From the NCBI GenBank assembly GCA_030407005.1, contig JAUDYN010000003.1, positions 992,001 through 1,056,000 of the forward strand: DNA of 64,000 nt, written 5' to 3'. The position numbers and the translations under genes were made by a program. The notes under the pieces were generated by a model. The model saw only the letters and a program-made list of their open reading frames with translations, searched no databases and had not been told where the DNA came from. The stretch is from Desarmillaria ectypa. Taxonomy: Eukaryota > Basidiomycota > Agaricomycetes > Agaricales > Physalacriaceae. This document shows, piece by piece, positions 11,523 to 23,351 of this stretch (position 1 is its first letter; every line of letters starts with the position of its first letter).

Positions 11523-14500
11523 TCACAACGTCCATGTCGTGTCCACCTCACCCTCCTTTACAAACGGTTTATCCAAACCAACAATCACGCTTTCGCATAG
11601 TGGACAATTACATGCCAACATGTTGTCCAACTCTGCTCTCAGCTTCTCTACCTTCCTTCCTCCATCAACATCGGTCTCGTTCTTTCGGCCACCCATGCCA
11701 GGAATCCACGCGGACGGCGAGACAGCGGCAGCAAGTGCATCTGGAATGATGAGATCCCTAAGTTTGTCGCCAGCTGATAGTACACTACGGCCCAACAAGT
11801 TTGCAGCCCGAGTGCCGTTTTGAAGAGGATTGGGAAAGTTTGAAGAGAGTAGAGTATGTGACTGGGGATTCCGAGGATTATTCTGACTGGGATTCGGTGC
11901 ACTGGACACATTTGGAGGGTTTCCAGCCGCTCCCTTCACCAGTTCATTCTGTAGAGCAATCATTCGGCGCAACGAATGGGGCGGAAGGTATTCTTTTGCC
12001 TGAAAAAATGTTGGCCCGACGGATGTCAATGTAATGGAAAGATTACTTACGAGACCGATCAGACAGTCCGCATGGAAAGCATGACGACAAGGGAAGACGT
12101 AGAATTGCCGAGTTAGCAAGAGATGGGAGCACGACGAACAGGATTCTCCAGCATCGATGGTTACAAAGCGGTTTTTCAGCGCCGCAATATCTTCTTTAAT
12201 TCCTTCTGCCGTCCGTGTGGCTTCGTCCATATCGCTCTTGAGGGTGTCGATATGTGACGAATATCCTTCAAGCGCGTGAGCTATTTCTTCTTTGAAGTCG
12301 TCGATGACAACAAAGTCAGGGAAGAAGGGAAGTATATCTTCAATTTTGAGGAGATCAGTGTTCTCCAAAAACTGCATCGCCCTGGCATAAAATTAGCAGG
12401 AGGTGGATAAACAAAATATTAAGAGCAGACGTTTTAATATCCTTTTTGTCTTGAACAACGTATCGGGCAATCTTTAGCCACAGTTTCTTGCGCAAAGGTA
12501 TATCCTGTTCAGGCATATCAGCATTGATTTGGGCCAGTTCCAAATCGCCCTTTTCCAAGGCTAGGTCAACACTGTTCTCCCACAGCCCCATCTTCGAATA
12601 AATGTGAACGCACGGTTGCGTGCGTCCGGTCTGCTTGCACAGTCGCAGAGCATAGTCCAGATCATAGTAAGGTTTGTCAGTCAGTGGATCGCACGGGGCA
12701 TTAGTCAGGAATCGAAGAAGAGGACCATCGTCCACAGGAGAAGATGATGGTGAGGTAGGCGAGACGTAAAAAGTGATGAGAAGATTGTGCAAAGTGGGGG
12801 ATGTGTTATGCTGTTCGAACACGACATGATTGAGGTACCGGATGGCGTGATTCGGGGATAATGGATCACGAAGCGCGAGTTGAACTTGAAGAAGGGAAGG
12901 TATTAGCTTCAGTGGATCAAGGGATGGTTGTTTTAACCAAGAATCCACAGCTTCTCGTGGGGCGTTGCGCATGAGCACAGGTCCAAACCGGTAATAGAGA
13001 CCAAGATCTGTCTGTAAGCTGTCAGTGCGCTGTATAGGAGACACACGGCGTCCAGCATACCTGCCGGTTGATGACGTCCAGTGCTTTGGACCACTCTTCC
13101 TCCAGAACCCAATGTTCAATTACTCTGTCAAAGTCACCAATCACGGTTGCATAGTGCAAATACATATCAGTCCGACCGTGGCCTTGAATAAGTTCGTAGG
13201 TCGTTTGAGGATCGAGATTTTGCTACATTTCGGTTTCCTGATGAGATATTTTCATACCCAAAAGCCTACGAGACAGACCTTGTAAGTTTCGAAGAACTGT
13301 CGTAGATCGTCTTCTAGAATCGTTTTCTCCGTCTGCAGGTTCTCGACGTCATGAGAAAAGAACTCAGATGCTACAATGTCATCCAGTTCATTACATTTGC
13401 TGAGGTAAAACTCGACGAGCCAAGTAGTCAGCATAAGACGCTGGGTTAGGTCCTAGACAATGCATTAATGAATATCCCTCGTTCGGATGATGGAGGCTTG
13501 CCTTTCTTCTTGTTCTCTCGAGTCGAGAGACGAGATAGGACCGTAAAGCATCACGTTCACCGGCATCCAAAAACTTCAGCGTCACTTCTTCAAACGGTAT
13601 TGAACACTGAGCATAGCATTGAGCTGCTTGGAAATAGCGAGTCTCTTCAAAGAATGCATTTGCTTGTGCTGAAAGTATGTGATTACGTTGTGTAGCAGTC
13701 TAGATGATAATCAATATGCATGATGAACCATACAAACATATTCACCTTGGAATATTTCAGCGCCATGTCAAATTGCCCTTTCTCCAGATATATTTTCCAC
13801 ACATCACGATCCTCATTTCCTATCAGTAATTCGTATATCGACTGATTGGTATAAATCCAGTAAGTCTTTCGAACGGGATCCGCGGTTAGCCCAACAACCT
13901 CTTCTTCTGGTTTCTGCTCAACATTAATCAAATTCATATTCTTTGATGACCTGGAAGACTTACAAGAGGCAATGATTCCTCATAAGCGAGCTTGTCATCG
14001 AGATGACATATACCTACAACCCGATCTTGAAATAACATGATGAAATGGAATTCACTAAGTGATATTGACAGAGGCGCATTAATAGAGAGGGATGATAGTG
14101 CGGGATAAGGGAGAACGTCGGCAGCGTCAATAAAGTCGTCTGAAATTGAATCAAAATTCAGGTTCCCGTGATATATTCCTGGGGCTAAGCGAATATGAGA
14201 ATAGGTCGCTATTAACCAGCGAAAGACGTACCCGTCAACCATGCCATTGATTGAGGAAGCGAGAATGCTTGCTCAGCGTTGGGTGTGTAGTAGTGCAGTT
14301 CTGAATAAGTCAGATCTCCGGGTAGCTCAAGGATCCCTGTCCCAGTCTTCGTTTAATGCAAAATCCCAAGAAAAGTTGTAGTCACGAACTTGGAGCACTA
14401 TCCCGATAGCTAGAAAAGAAACTGGAGAAGACGCGACCACCATCGTCTGACCTGCGGTCAGGTATCCCAATAAACTGGTATATCCTCGATGGGGTGGTTG

Positions 14501-15323
14501 CCACAACTAGAGCCTTCTTCGCGTCAGATGGCGGGAAAAAGTCGAACTTGATGCCTGTAATTGGCTGTCTCTCGGGAAGGGAGAACATGGATTGCAGATA
14601 TCTTTCGTGAGACTTGAAAAAGTCATCTTCTGCGTCCAAAATTGCTTCCAAAATTGTACCATTATGCGTCCCAATGAGCATTTCGCGAGTCGATGTTGGA
14701 TGAGAATTGGAAAGAAGGGCAGTCTTGTTCCAAGCGATGCTCTCAATGACCATTTTGTATGTCTTCAGCTGTTTCGGTTTCTTCCAGGCTCTGAAGAGAT
14801 ACCAATTCTCTCCTTGCAGTGAAGTGACGACAATATGCCTGCCGGAAGGATCCATGAATAACTTGTAGATCGTCATATCCGTTTCTTTCCGTGGAATTTG
14901 GATTCGCGTTGGCTGGCTTGGATGAGCGAGTTCAATTATGATGAGAACGTTGGATTTGAGAGCCATGACCAGGATATCCGAGCAGACAACAAGAGAGACA
15001 AGCGCCGCATTGATTGCACACTGCACCTGGCCAATGCTGAATACTGGTGCTGCAATCCCATCGTAGTTGGCATCGATCTATAAAATAAATCATAAAGATG
15101 AATTCATATTTGACAGTGATCGCAACGCACGGGCAAGTCTGACTCTCCAGTTTCTCTGAGATCCTCTTGCTCATGCGGTCCCGGTTCGAAGCCTTCATAT
15201 TGAATAGGCGGTAAGGCAAATGGCACCGAAGAGGCCACGGTTGCGTGTTCTACATCTTTTCGTATATGAGTTGAAGAATATCTTGGGATTACAGAAGAAG
15301 ATACACTTACAGTCGTCAAACAT
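11523..15323 (-). CDS. VPS18: Vacuolar sorting protein Vps18 (HOPS/CORVET core, RING domain)
   Basis: Core subunit of HOPS and CORVET, the tethers for endosome and vacuole fusion. The start at 15323 reads MFDD, then a 63-70 nt intron, then YVEHATVASSVPFALP. The propeller occupies about 15.2-13.9 kb (LVVCSDILVMALKSNV, MDPSGRHIVVTS, ESIAWN), alpha-solenoid clathrin-type repeats about 13.7-12.4 kb (KMGLWENSVDLALEKGDLEL), and the C-terminus has a RING-H2: CSSC, FPCRHAFHADCLIGL, then after a long linker CNCPLCESVIVGLDKPF. An intron splits the RING between LIGL and AKEYLPP (12.05 kb). The two halves of the RING are separated by an insertion of about 100 residues rich in Asn/Pro/Ser. Many short introns interrupt the gene; not every join was resolved. 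Confidence 0.9.
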
Positions 15324-15479
15324 GAGTTGATGCTGTCCGCGCAATACTAGTAAGGCCTGAAAAGGCAGTCACCATCATCGGGTGTATTATCAATACTCCC
15401 AGTCTCCCACGGTCCCAGAATATAAAGGGGCTAATGTTGCAGCTTTGATCTTCACCGTTTTTTGCGCTTGTTCAAAACC
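15324..15479. promoter_or_regulatory. Divergent promoter VPS18 / SHB17-like with TATA box
   Basis: 156 bp between start codons. A TATAAAG motif at 15421-15427 lies 53 bp upstream of the SHB17-like ATG on its strand. No equivalent was seen toward VPS18. Confidence 0.4.
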
Positions 15480-16618
15480 ATGACACGTCCAATGCCACGT
15501 CTTTTTCTCATCCGTCATGGTGAGTGTTTGTGCTGCAGTGAAATTTCTGTAACTGATTACAACCTGCGCAGGAGAAACTGAATGGTCCAAGAACGGGTAA
15601 GTCCAGCTGCACTGATGTACAACCAATTCATTACCAATTCATTTCAGGAGACACGTCAGCATTCCTCATTGATATTTCTACTAGTATTCATGCACTGAGC
15701 GAACATATATCAGACTGGCCGCACCGATATTCCTCTTACGGCATGGGGCGAAGAGCAGATCAAATGCCAGGCTCAGATCCTAGTCGGCGACGAGAGTGCG
15801 TGTTTATTCAAACAAGCCTCTTCAAGTGCTGATGTCGCTCAGAGATTATTGATCCTAAGAATCTTTGCACTGTTTTCGTCTCTCCTCGTCAGCGTGCCCA
15901 TAAGACATTCCATCTTCTCTTTGATCATGTCCAGACGCCACACCACATCATCACGGAGGAAGTACGAGAATGGGATTACGGTCAGGCTCCTCTATCAAGG
16001 AAATGGACCCATTCGAACACCCGTCTTCAGGTCAATACGAAGGACTTCTATCATCTGAAATTCTGGCCCGCAATCCAGGCTGGAAGATCTGGAAAGATGG
16101 GTGCGCCAGATGACGTAGGTGATAGAACCATATCTGACTTGATATTGTTGTAGTTGCCCCGACGGTGAAAGTGTAGAAGAGATGCAGAATCGCGTTGACA
16201 TTGTTATCAGAAATGTGAGTGCTGCGTTGTGCAGTGTTTCTCCCCCTGGCACCATTTATCATCCACTCTTAGGTTCGTGAATATCATCGGCAATACAAGG
16301 AAGAGGGTCTCAATACTCGTGACGTGGTCATCGTGGCGCACGGGCACTTCAGTCGCGTTCTTTTGGCTCGTTGGATCCGCTTTCCCCTCCATCTCGGTAC
16401 GTGAAATTTATTAGTACTAATTGAATAAACGCAATGTAGACTCATGTCGTCACGTAGGTACAAATTTCAACGTTGAGCCTGGAGGGGTACGTCTTACGTA
16501 TTTCATGTTTGTTCTGCTGCTTATTATACTTCTTCAGGTCGCCGTGCTTGGATACAACCATAACAATTTGGAAGAGCCTGCGATGAACGCCTTGAATCTG
16601 TATGCAGACCTTAAATAG
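15480..16618 (+). CDS. Histidine phosphatase, sedoheptulose-1,7-bisphosphatase (Shb17)-like
   Basis: Phosphoglycerate-mutase-superfamily phosphatase; the yeast homologue splits sedoheptulose-1,7-bisphosphate in riboneogenesis. After splicing the active-site motif is LFLIRHGETEWSKNG followed by RHTGRTDIPLT, with the second catalytic His in VIVAHGHFSRVLL and the conserved VFVSPRQRAHKT. The C-terminus reads NVEPGGVAVLGYNH and ends NLYADLK. About eight introns, including one whose downstream exon is only 7 nt (15648-15654), needed to supply Gly-Arg-His between KNG and TGRTD. Start at 15480 (MTRPMPRLF) puts RHG at residues 12-14, normal for the family. Fructose-type phosphatase activity is a possible alternative specificity. 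Confidence 0.85.
15648..15654 (+). other. 7-nt micro-exon of the SHB17-like gene
   Basis: GAGACAC lies between a pyrimidine-rich acceptor (ATTTCAG) and a GTCAGC donor. With two bases from the previous exon it reads Gly-Arg-His, completing the invariant stretch between KNG and TGRTD. Skipping it would shift the frame. Confidence 0.75.
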
Positions 16619-16837
16619 CAAGGTTTTTGTACTCGTAGCAATAGATGTTGCATACTAATTAATGACGCGCGTATGGAATGGACGTCAGAGCTACACAGCT
16701 GTTCTACGTCCAGGTGAACGCCACAACGACGCGTTAGCATTAATTTGAAATGATAATTGCTTCCGACGCCGAGTTATACCCGGAAAATTCCTCTATTTGG
16801 CAAAGGCATTGCGCCAAAATTTCCTTCCATAGGCGCC

Positions 16838-16855
16838 GAGCTCAGCTCAGCTCAG
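16838..16855. repeat. Tandem CTCAG x3 repeat
   Basis: Three consecutive CTCAG units directly upstream of the pyrimidine-rich leader of the coiled-coil gene, about 65 bp before its ATG. It may be a short slippage tract or an element of the promoter. Confidence 0.5.
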
Positions 16856-16917
16856 CCCACCTTCATTCTCCTTCATTTCTTTCTTCATCCTGTTCATTAT
16901 TTAAGACGTTCTCCACT

Positions 16918-19900
16918 ATGGCGGAGACCGACATTCACGACGTACTGTCTACGTCGTCCAAGGAATCTGATCTTGATGCCATCGCAGAATCTATAGAGAG
17001 TACGATTTTCTTCTCTAGTCTCCTCATGCTCGACACGAGGCCCATCTGATATCACATTGGTAGACGTGGAACGGCTCTCGGACATAATGTCCCAGGAGAG
17101 TGCCCCAGTTGACTCCCATTCAGCCAATGGCGACACGCGGCCAGTAAACGGAACCCCAGAAGGGTCTGTCGAGAACTCGACAAAGACGGAAGAAGGAAAG
17201 GCACTGGAGAAGACCAAATCCACCACTGCTAAGCCATCCATGTCGGTCAAAGCTGGTACTGCCACGGCCAAGCCTCGCGGTTCCACGACTCCCATTGTTA
17301 AGAAGGTGCGTCTCAAGGTGTTGATAACTTTCTTCACTCACTTATCGTTTCTAAATCGTTCGGGTATTCAGGTATTAAATTCCGGAACGTTTGGGTCAGG
17401 CTCTGTTAAACCACCATCTACCAAGCCAGCACCACACCCTACCGATTCTACTGCCAAACACCCTGTGCCGCCGCTTAGAAGGTCCATCAACTCTGCCTCG
17501 ACGAAAACATCAATGGCTTCACGGCCTACCGCAGCATCGTCATCCTCTGCTACCGCTGCCAGAAGGTCCTCAGTAGTACCCACCAAGACCCCGTTGTTAC
17601 ATCACTCGAAGCCTACCACAGGTGTAACCGTTGCCTCTGCTTCCGCAAGTCACGCGTCTGCCTCTCCAACCGCCCCTAAAGCGACATCACCCTTTCGTCC
17701 TCGCGCATCTGTTTCTGATGCCGTGAAGAGGGCACCCCTAGTTTCACGGCAAAGCTTGCCCGGTACAGTCAAGCCCTCTCATTCGGCTTCAACGAAGGCA
17801 CCTACCGCAAAACCAGCCCCCGCCGCCTCCAAAGTTCGTGCGACATCATCTATCTCTTCGATCCGCGAAGTTCGGGACGACAGCAAGCTTCTGGAAGAAT
17901 TGCAAACCAAGGTATTTACTCTCATTCTCTGCAGCTTACGTTTCTCTGATCACCTTCCAGGTCAAGGACGCCACGGATGCCCTTGCGTCCAAGACGGAGG
18001 AAGCTACAGATCTCAAGGCTCAATTATCGCAAGCCAATGCATCCCTGGAGGCCGTCAAAGTCGAGCTGGAATCGAAGACATCTGCAGCCGTACAGTCAGA
18101 GGAAAGGAGGGCTTCGTTGGAGACACAAATGGAGAGTGCCCAGGCAACGTACAACGAGTTGAAGAATTTGCACACAGAAGGTAATATTACTCTAGAAGCC
18201 GTGCGGAAAGAGGTAAGCACAACCTCATGTCCGTCTTCATCAAGTTCATTTGGCATAGCTCGAGGATGCAAGAGCTGCAACGTTGACCCAGACCGAGCTT
18301 GTTGCCAGTCTGCAGGGACAGATCAAGGAACTAGAAGCCGAAGTTGCCAAGACGAAGGACAATATTAAGGCTCTTAAAGATGCCACAACCGCCGCGACGT
18401 CGGACGCGGCTTTAGCGGCTTCCATGGAACACGACACTTTGCTCAAAGCTCAGGCGGATTTTGCAGCAATCCAAGCAGAATTGGAAGAGTTAAGGAAATC
18501 TCATGCTCTTGCTCTGGCCGAAGCTCAGGGCAAGATTGCTGAACTGGAAGTTCAGGCGGCGAAGGTGGCCGCATTGGAGGCACTGTCTGCTTCTCTCCAG
18601 GAGGAGAAAGAAGAGAGCGCGAACAAGGTGTCGGAGTTGGAGGTCGAGATCTTGGAATTGAAGGAGAGTCAAGAGACGTTGGATGAAGAACGAGAACTTT
18701 CACTAACCAAGCTGAAGGCGCTCCAAGACGAGCTCGCTGCGGCCACCGCCGCCGCCGAGAAAGCTAATAGCTATGTTCAAGCAAAGGAAGCAGAGTACGC
18801 ATCCAGCGCTGAAACAGTCAAGGCAGAGCATGAGAACGCTCTCAAAGCTGCTGCCAAAGAGCAGTCCAAAGTTCTTGCCCAACTCGATTCCTTGAAGAGC
18901 GAATTGGCCGCTGCACTTTCTACTCATGAAACCCTCAAGAACGATGCACTCATGGCTGCTGAGACGCATTCTCGTGCCCTCGACAAAGCTGAACAACGAA
19001 ACCTTGCCAGGCAGAGCGAACTTTCGGAAGAGATCGACAAGATCACCGCAGAGCTAAAGGTGGGTCGGACTGCGAAATCACCGCTAAATTCCTCAACGTT
19101 GTTTATTAGGGACAAGAAGCGCAATACAACGCTAAAGTCGATACTGTTAAAGAGGAGCACAGCAAGTTACTCCAAGAAGCTTTTGAGCGTGCCAAGGTCT
19201 GTTTGATTCTCTAGAACGTGTGGATCCAACTCACATCAACCTACAGACAGAAGCCGGAGACGATCACAAGAAAGATTTAAACGATGTTCGGACAAACTTC
19301 GACTCCACAATAGCTCAGATGGCTACCACCCACCATTCTGCTATGGAAGATTTGAAGGCAGAGCACGCCTCTACTCTCGAAGCCCAAGCTAAGACGCTCG
19401 AGAAGCAGATTAGCAACCTTAATCTGGAACTCAAAGCTACACAAGACGATCTAGCGAAGGCTAAGGCATCTTTTGAGTCAGCTCGTACGGAGGTCGATAT
19501 CCTCACTATCCAGCGCGATGAAGCCCGAGCAGCTGCAGCGGCTGTTCCCGAGGTGTCGCCCGAACAGGCCGAAGAAATCGCGCGACTTACAACTCAATTG
19601 TCCGTCACCAAGGATGATCTTTCCGCGATTACCGACATGCTCAATCTCACCAAAGACTCCTTGACTGAGATGTCGCACAATCATACAAAGGAGCTAGAGG
19701 AGGTGGCAAGGGCAAGGGCCGAAGAGGTCACCAAATTGCGTACTGTTCATGAAGAAGAGCTTTCGGTGCTCGGGGCACAGAAATTGGAGCTGCTCGTGAA
19801 GCTTTCTGACTTGGAAAGCGAGTTGGCTACTGCGAAGGCAGCTCTTGCGGTGGAGCCTGTTGTTCCCAAGAGCAACGGCACTGTCCCCCCTCAGTCGCCC

Positions 19901-20284
19901 GGCGTAACAAAGGAGGAGCTACAACGCTTGCATGAGGCGCATAACCTGAAGGTGTACGATCTAGAAGCTGAACACGAGAAAGCTTTGAAGGCTCTGGCCG
20001 CTCAACTTGAAGCAACGGAGGCTGAAGCGAAGGAATCGAAACTTGAAGTGGAACGAAAGGAGATGGAGATCAAGTATCTCGAATCAGATCAAGAAGACGC
20101 TTCGGAGCTGATCACTCGGTATGTCTGATTTTGTTTAAAACTGTTCTGCTGGTGCCACATTCGTGCTCCGCGACGGCGCCTTGATTTGAACGCGTTTGCT
20201 AACTCCGTGTTTGTTTCAAGACTGAAAGAGGACCTCGAGACGATGTCTGAGCAGCTGAAAGTCAAGAGTACCAGCCCTGATTAA
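16918..20284 (+). CDS. Large coiled-coil protein with basic Ser/Ala/Pro-rich N-terminus
   Basis: About 1000 residues after splicing of roughly seven introns. Start at 16918 (MAETDIHDVLSTSSKES). The first third is Ser/Thr/Ala/Pro-rich and basic (many KP, RPT, TKP motifs), which suggests microtubule or nucleic-acid binding but proves nothing. From about 17.9 kb to the stop it is an almost unbroken heptad-repeat coiled coil rich in Ala/Glu/Leu/Lys (AQLSQANASLEAVKVELE, ELKESQETLDEEREL, KDDLSAITDMLNLTKDSL). Similar proteins are often annotated as M protein repeat proteins in mushroom genomes; that name reflects coiled-coil similarity, not function. The last exon ends KVKSTSPD. The upstream region carries three tandem CTCAG units. 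Confidence 0.75.
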
Positions 20285-20794
20285 TGAATTTTAATACATG
20301 CGCAGGTCATTTACCTCGTCTTCTGCATATCTCACGCTTGACAATGACTTTAGCATTCAGTTTCCATACTCTGACATATTTTACATCTTCGCCTACTATG
20401 TATGCCTTGTTACTTCAATCTCGGATATCCTTCACTGTGTTTAGCCTTCATGCATACTCCCGCCTATCATAACTTTTGCCATTTGCCCTTTAGATCTCGG
20501 ACTAAATCGTGTTGTTAGTATTCTCGGATAATTGGTGTGACAATGCAACAAATGCGGATGAGCACTCCGGGCAACGTTACTGAATGTGTTGAACACACCG
20601 GACTGAGCACTCCGACTGAGATCCTTATTATGGCAGCACCACGTCGGACGGAGGTACAGCAGCTCGGCTACCTCCGATCACCCCAAAGAATAAAATCAAT
20701 TACTTATAGGGCCACTTAACCGCTCACCCTTCCCTTTCTCCCTCTTGCCATCTCTTTTTCCCTTCTCCCTTACCTTTTTTTCGGCATATTCGCG
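20285..20794. other. Intergenic region between coiled-coil gene and YHM2
   Basis: 510 bp holding the 3' UTR of the coiled-coil gene and the promoter of YHM2. A decamer GAGCACTCCG occurs twice (near 20569 and 20606). A strongly pyrimidine-rich tract (CCCTTCCCTTTCTCCC type, about 20730-20780) precedes the YHM2 start, as is common at fungal transcription starts. No gene seen. Confidence 0.5.
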
Positions 20795-22208
20795 ATGGCC
20801 ATACAGAAAGAACCCGGTCAAAAAGGTGTCAACTGGTCTAATATTGCTGTTGGTAAGTGCCAGAAGGAATGACACGTGAAGACCAACTGACAAGTATAGG
20901 TGGTATCATGAATATGGTACATCTTTTCTTCAGTGCACAATGAATGCAGGAACTGACTTCTTCTATCTCTGAATTTCTGGATGTTTAGTTCGTACGTTAT
21001 CTTCATTTTTTTCAAGCTGTGACGCGTTCTGACAACCTTTGCAGGAGGTATGGTGTTGAGATATTGTATTCCTGCTTAGAATATTCACCAAATAATGATA
21101 GGTCACGACTCTTGGACAGCCTTTAGAAGTCCTCAAGACGCAGATGGCTGCTAACCGATCGCAGTCGATGTTGCAAGCCTGCAAAACGGTCTGGAGTCGA
21201 GGAGGCTTTGTTGGTTTCTACCAAGGCTTGATCCCATGGGTACGTGGCAGGCAATCAACTCAATCAAACGAGACTTCATTTCTTGGTTAATAGGCGTGGA
21301 TTGAGGCTTCAACAAAGGGAGCTGTGTTGATGTTCACGGCGTCAGAGGTCGAGACCGCTACATTAGCCATGGGAATCAACCCTGCCTTTTCCGGTCTCTT
21401 GGGAGGCATGACCGGCGGTGTTGCCCAAGCCTATGCGACCATGGGTATGTTGTCGTAGCCTGTACCTTGTCCAGGCTAATTGTAGGCATTGTACTAATCT
21501 ATTGTTTACCAAGGTTTCACAACGTGTATGAAAACAGCTGAAATAACGCGTCAAAAAACGGCTGCTTCCGGAGCGAAGGCACCTTCAACGTGGGCACTCT
21601 TTGCTCAAATTTACAAACGGGAAGGGTTGGCTGGTGTTAACAAGGGTGTCAACGCTGTTGCTGTGCGTCAATGTACCAACTGGGGCTCTCGGTACGCGTA
21701 TCCTTGTTATGATGTTCAGGTACCAATGGCTGATCGATCTTGTACATCCACAGCATGGGATTCGCTCGCTTGACTGAAATTTCAATCCGGAGAGCCCGCG
21801 GTAAAGGGGAGAACGACTCTTTGAACGCTTTCGAGAAGATCGCGGCATCAACTGTTGGTGGAACCTTGGCTACTTGGAATCAGCCGATTGAAGTCATCCG
21901 TGTCGAGGTATGCCTCTGTTATCGTGATTATATGAGCTTTATCGACTGGCATTTAGATGCAATCCATGGCAAAAGGCGCAGCGACTGCTAACCGGCCCGA
22001 GAAACTCACGATTCTTAACACATTGTCCTATATCTACAAGGAAAATGGCATCAAGGGACTCTACCGTGGCGTCACCCCTCGTATAGGTCTCGGTATATGG
22101 CAAACCATCTGTATGGTTAGCTTGGCCGACTACGTCAAGTTATGGTAGGTCACATACGACTCACCCTATTATAAAGTCTGACGGTCCTCTAGGGTCAAAG
22201 GGAAATGA
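20795..22208 (+). CDS. YHM2: Mitochondrial carrier Yhm2 (citrate/oxoglutarate carrier)
   Basis: Inner-membrane solute carrier; the yeast homologue exchanges citrate for oxoglutarate and was first linked to mtDNA maintenance. Family-specific motifs after splicing are [88 protein letters not shown] and [15 protein letters not shown]. Start at 20795 ([11 protein letters not shown]); end VKGK at 22208. The unusual part is the second segment: exon 20900-20916, then apparent exons of only 3 nt at 20989-20991 (Phe) and 21045-21047 (Glu), then 21102 onward. They restore the Phe-Glu before VTTLGQP that aligns with the Ser-Glu of yeast Yhm2. Ordinary GT-AG introns of 72, 53 and 54 nt surround them. Confidence 0.92.
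20989..21047 (+). other. Two consecutive 3-nt micro-exons in YHM2
   Basis: TTC at 20989-20991 (preceded by GTTTAG, followed by GTACGT) and GAG at 21045-21047 (preceded by TTTGCAG, followed by GTATGG). Retaining the 53-nt intron between them would shift the frame, so it must be removed. Skipping both would stay in frame but delete the conserved Glu. Confidence 0.6.
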
Positions 22209-22371
22209 GCTTTCATGTTATAATACCCACTTAGATTACTCTACGAACGTAGACTGTATTTATTGCTTTTTACATGTTGAGTACCAAAATTGCGGATCCG
22301 GTTACAATTGAGCCGGTCCCGGTTATAAGTAGCAAAAGCAAGTGACATTGATGGGTGCTCAGTGAGTACTG

Positions 22372-23289
22372 ATGAGTGTTCCCGTCACCACCAGCAGAGG
22401 GTCCCACCCCCTTCTCGCCAAGTACCTCAATGAATTAGTAGCCCATCCTTTGCGTACAAAGGCAATTACCACTGGTACGCACTATTTCCAGCCAGCAACG
22501 TACTTATCGTAACAGTTACCGCGTGGCACGTGTAGCAACTCTCTGTCTTCTGCAGGAGGTTCTCGGCAGCAACTTTGCTGGAATATCGCCTAGAATACCG
22601 CGACATGCGCCCTTCTTCTTGCGCATTCTGGCCCAATACCATCTTGATGCTAAAGCACTGAAGATGGCGCTCTATGGTTTCTTGGTGTCTGCCCCAGTGA
22701 GCCATGTGCTTGTCGGCGCTATCCAAAAGGCATTTGCGGGGAAACCTGGGACGTCTGCACGGGTTCAGCAGATAATCGCCAACAATGTTCTGGTGGCGCC
22801 CATTCAGGCGACTAGTGCGTTCGTCGTCCTTTTTAATGCTTCGAGACTGAAGACTACTTGAGTTTACCTCTCCTCTATTGCCATTATAAACGGAACCAGG
22901 ACTTTAGATGGCGTAATCAAAACCGTGAAAGCCGGTTTCCTGCCTGTTCTACGTGTATGCCCTCCCTTTCTTTACAATTGGGAATTGGAACATATTTTTC
23001 AGATTACATGGGTTGTCTCGCCCTTGTCCATGCTTGTGGCTCAAAAATACGTTCCACAGCACGTAAGGAGTACCCGAAAGGAATGCTATCGTACTCTAAC
23101 CTCTTTCTTCAGCTCTGGGTGCCGTTTTTCAATTTGATCCAATTTGTGCTCGGTGTACGTCTTTCACGTTTCTATCTACCACAACTAACTCCCTACCTTA
23201 TCTTTCAGACCGTGTTTAACACGAGGGTTAAGAAACAACGGCTGGCAGCCAGCAAGAAAGCAAAGGCTTCGGAGGACGACTCCAAGTAG
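22372..23289 (+). CDS. Mpv17/PMP22 (Sym1) family membrane protein
   Basis: Small integral membrane protein of the Mpv17/Sym1/PXMP2 family, found in mitochondrial inner or peroxisomal membranes and thought to form channels or affect metabolite passage. Start at 22372 (MSVPVTTSRGSHPLLAKYLNE). Motifs after splicing: YGFLVSAPVSHVL, NNVLVAPIQATIYLSSIAI, RTLDGVIKTVKAGFLPVL, ITWVVSPLSMLVAQKYVP and LWVPFFNLIQFVLG, i.e. four membrane segments and the family W-P/F-N-F-type block. Basic Lys-rich C-terminus (KKQRLAASKKAKASEDDSK). Introns at about 22476-22542 and 22813-22862 and three later. A four-codon uORF (22351-22365) precedes it. It follows YHM2 on the same strand after 163 bp and ends 62 bp from the TRS85 stop. 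Confidence 0.85.
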
Positions 23290-23351
23290 CTCTAGACTAC
23301 CTGTATTTCATGTGAATGACGGATTATATCGTAGTTGTAATATAACAAAGA

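Noticed and set aside
20795..23289. YHM2 plus Mpv17-family gene as a fungal operon-like metabolic cluster
   Set aside because: Two neighbouring genes on one strand with 163 bp between them are normal in this dense region; no functional link is visible.
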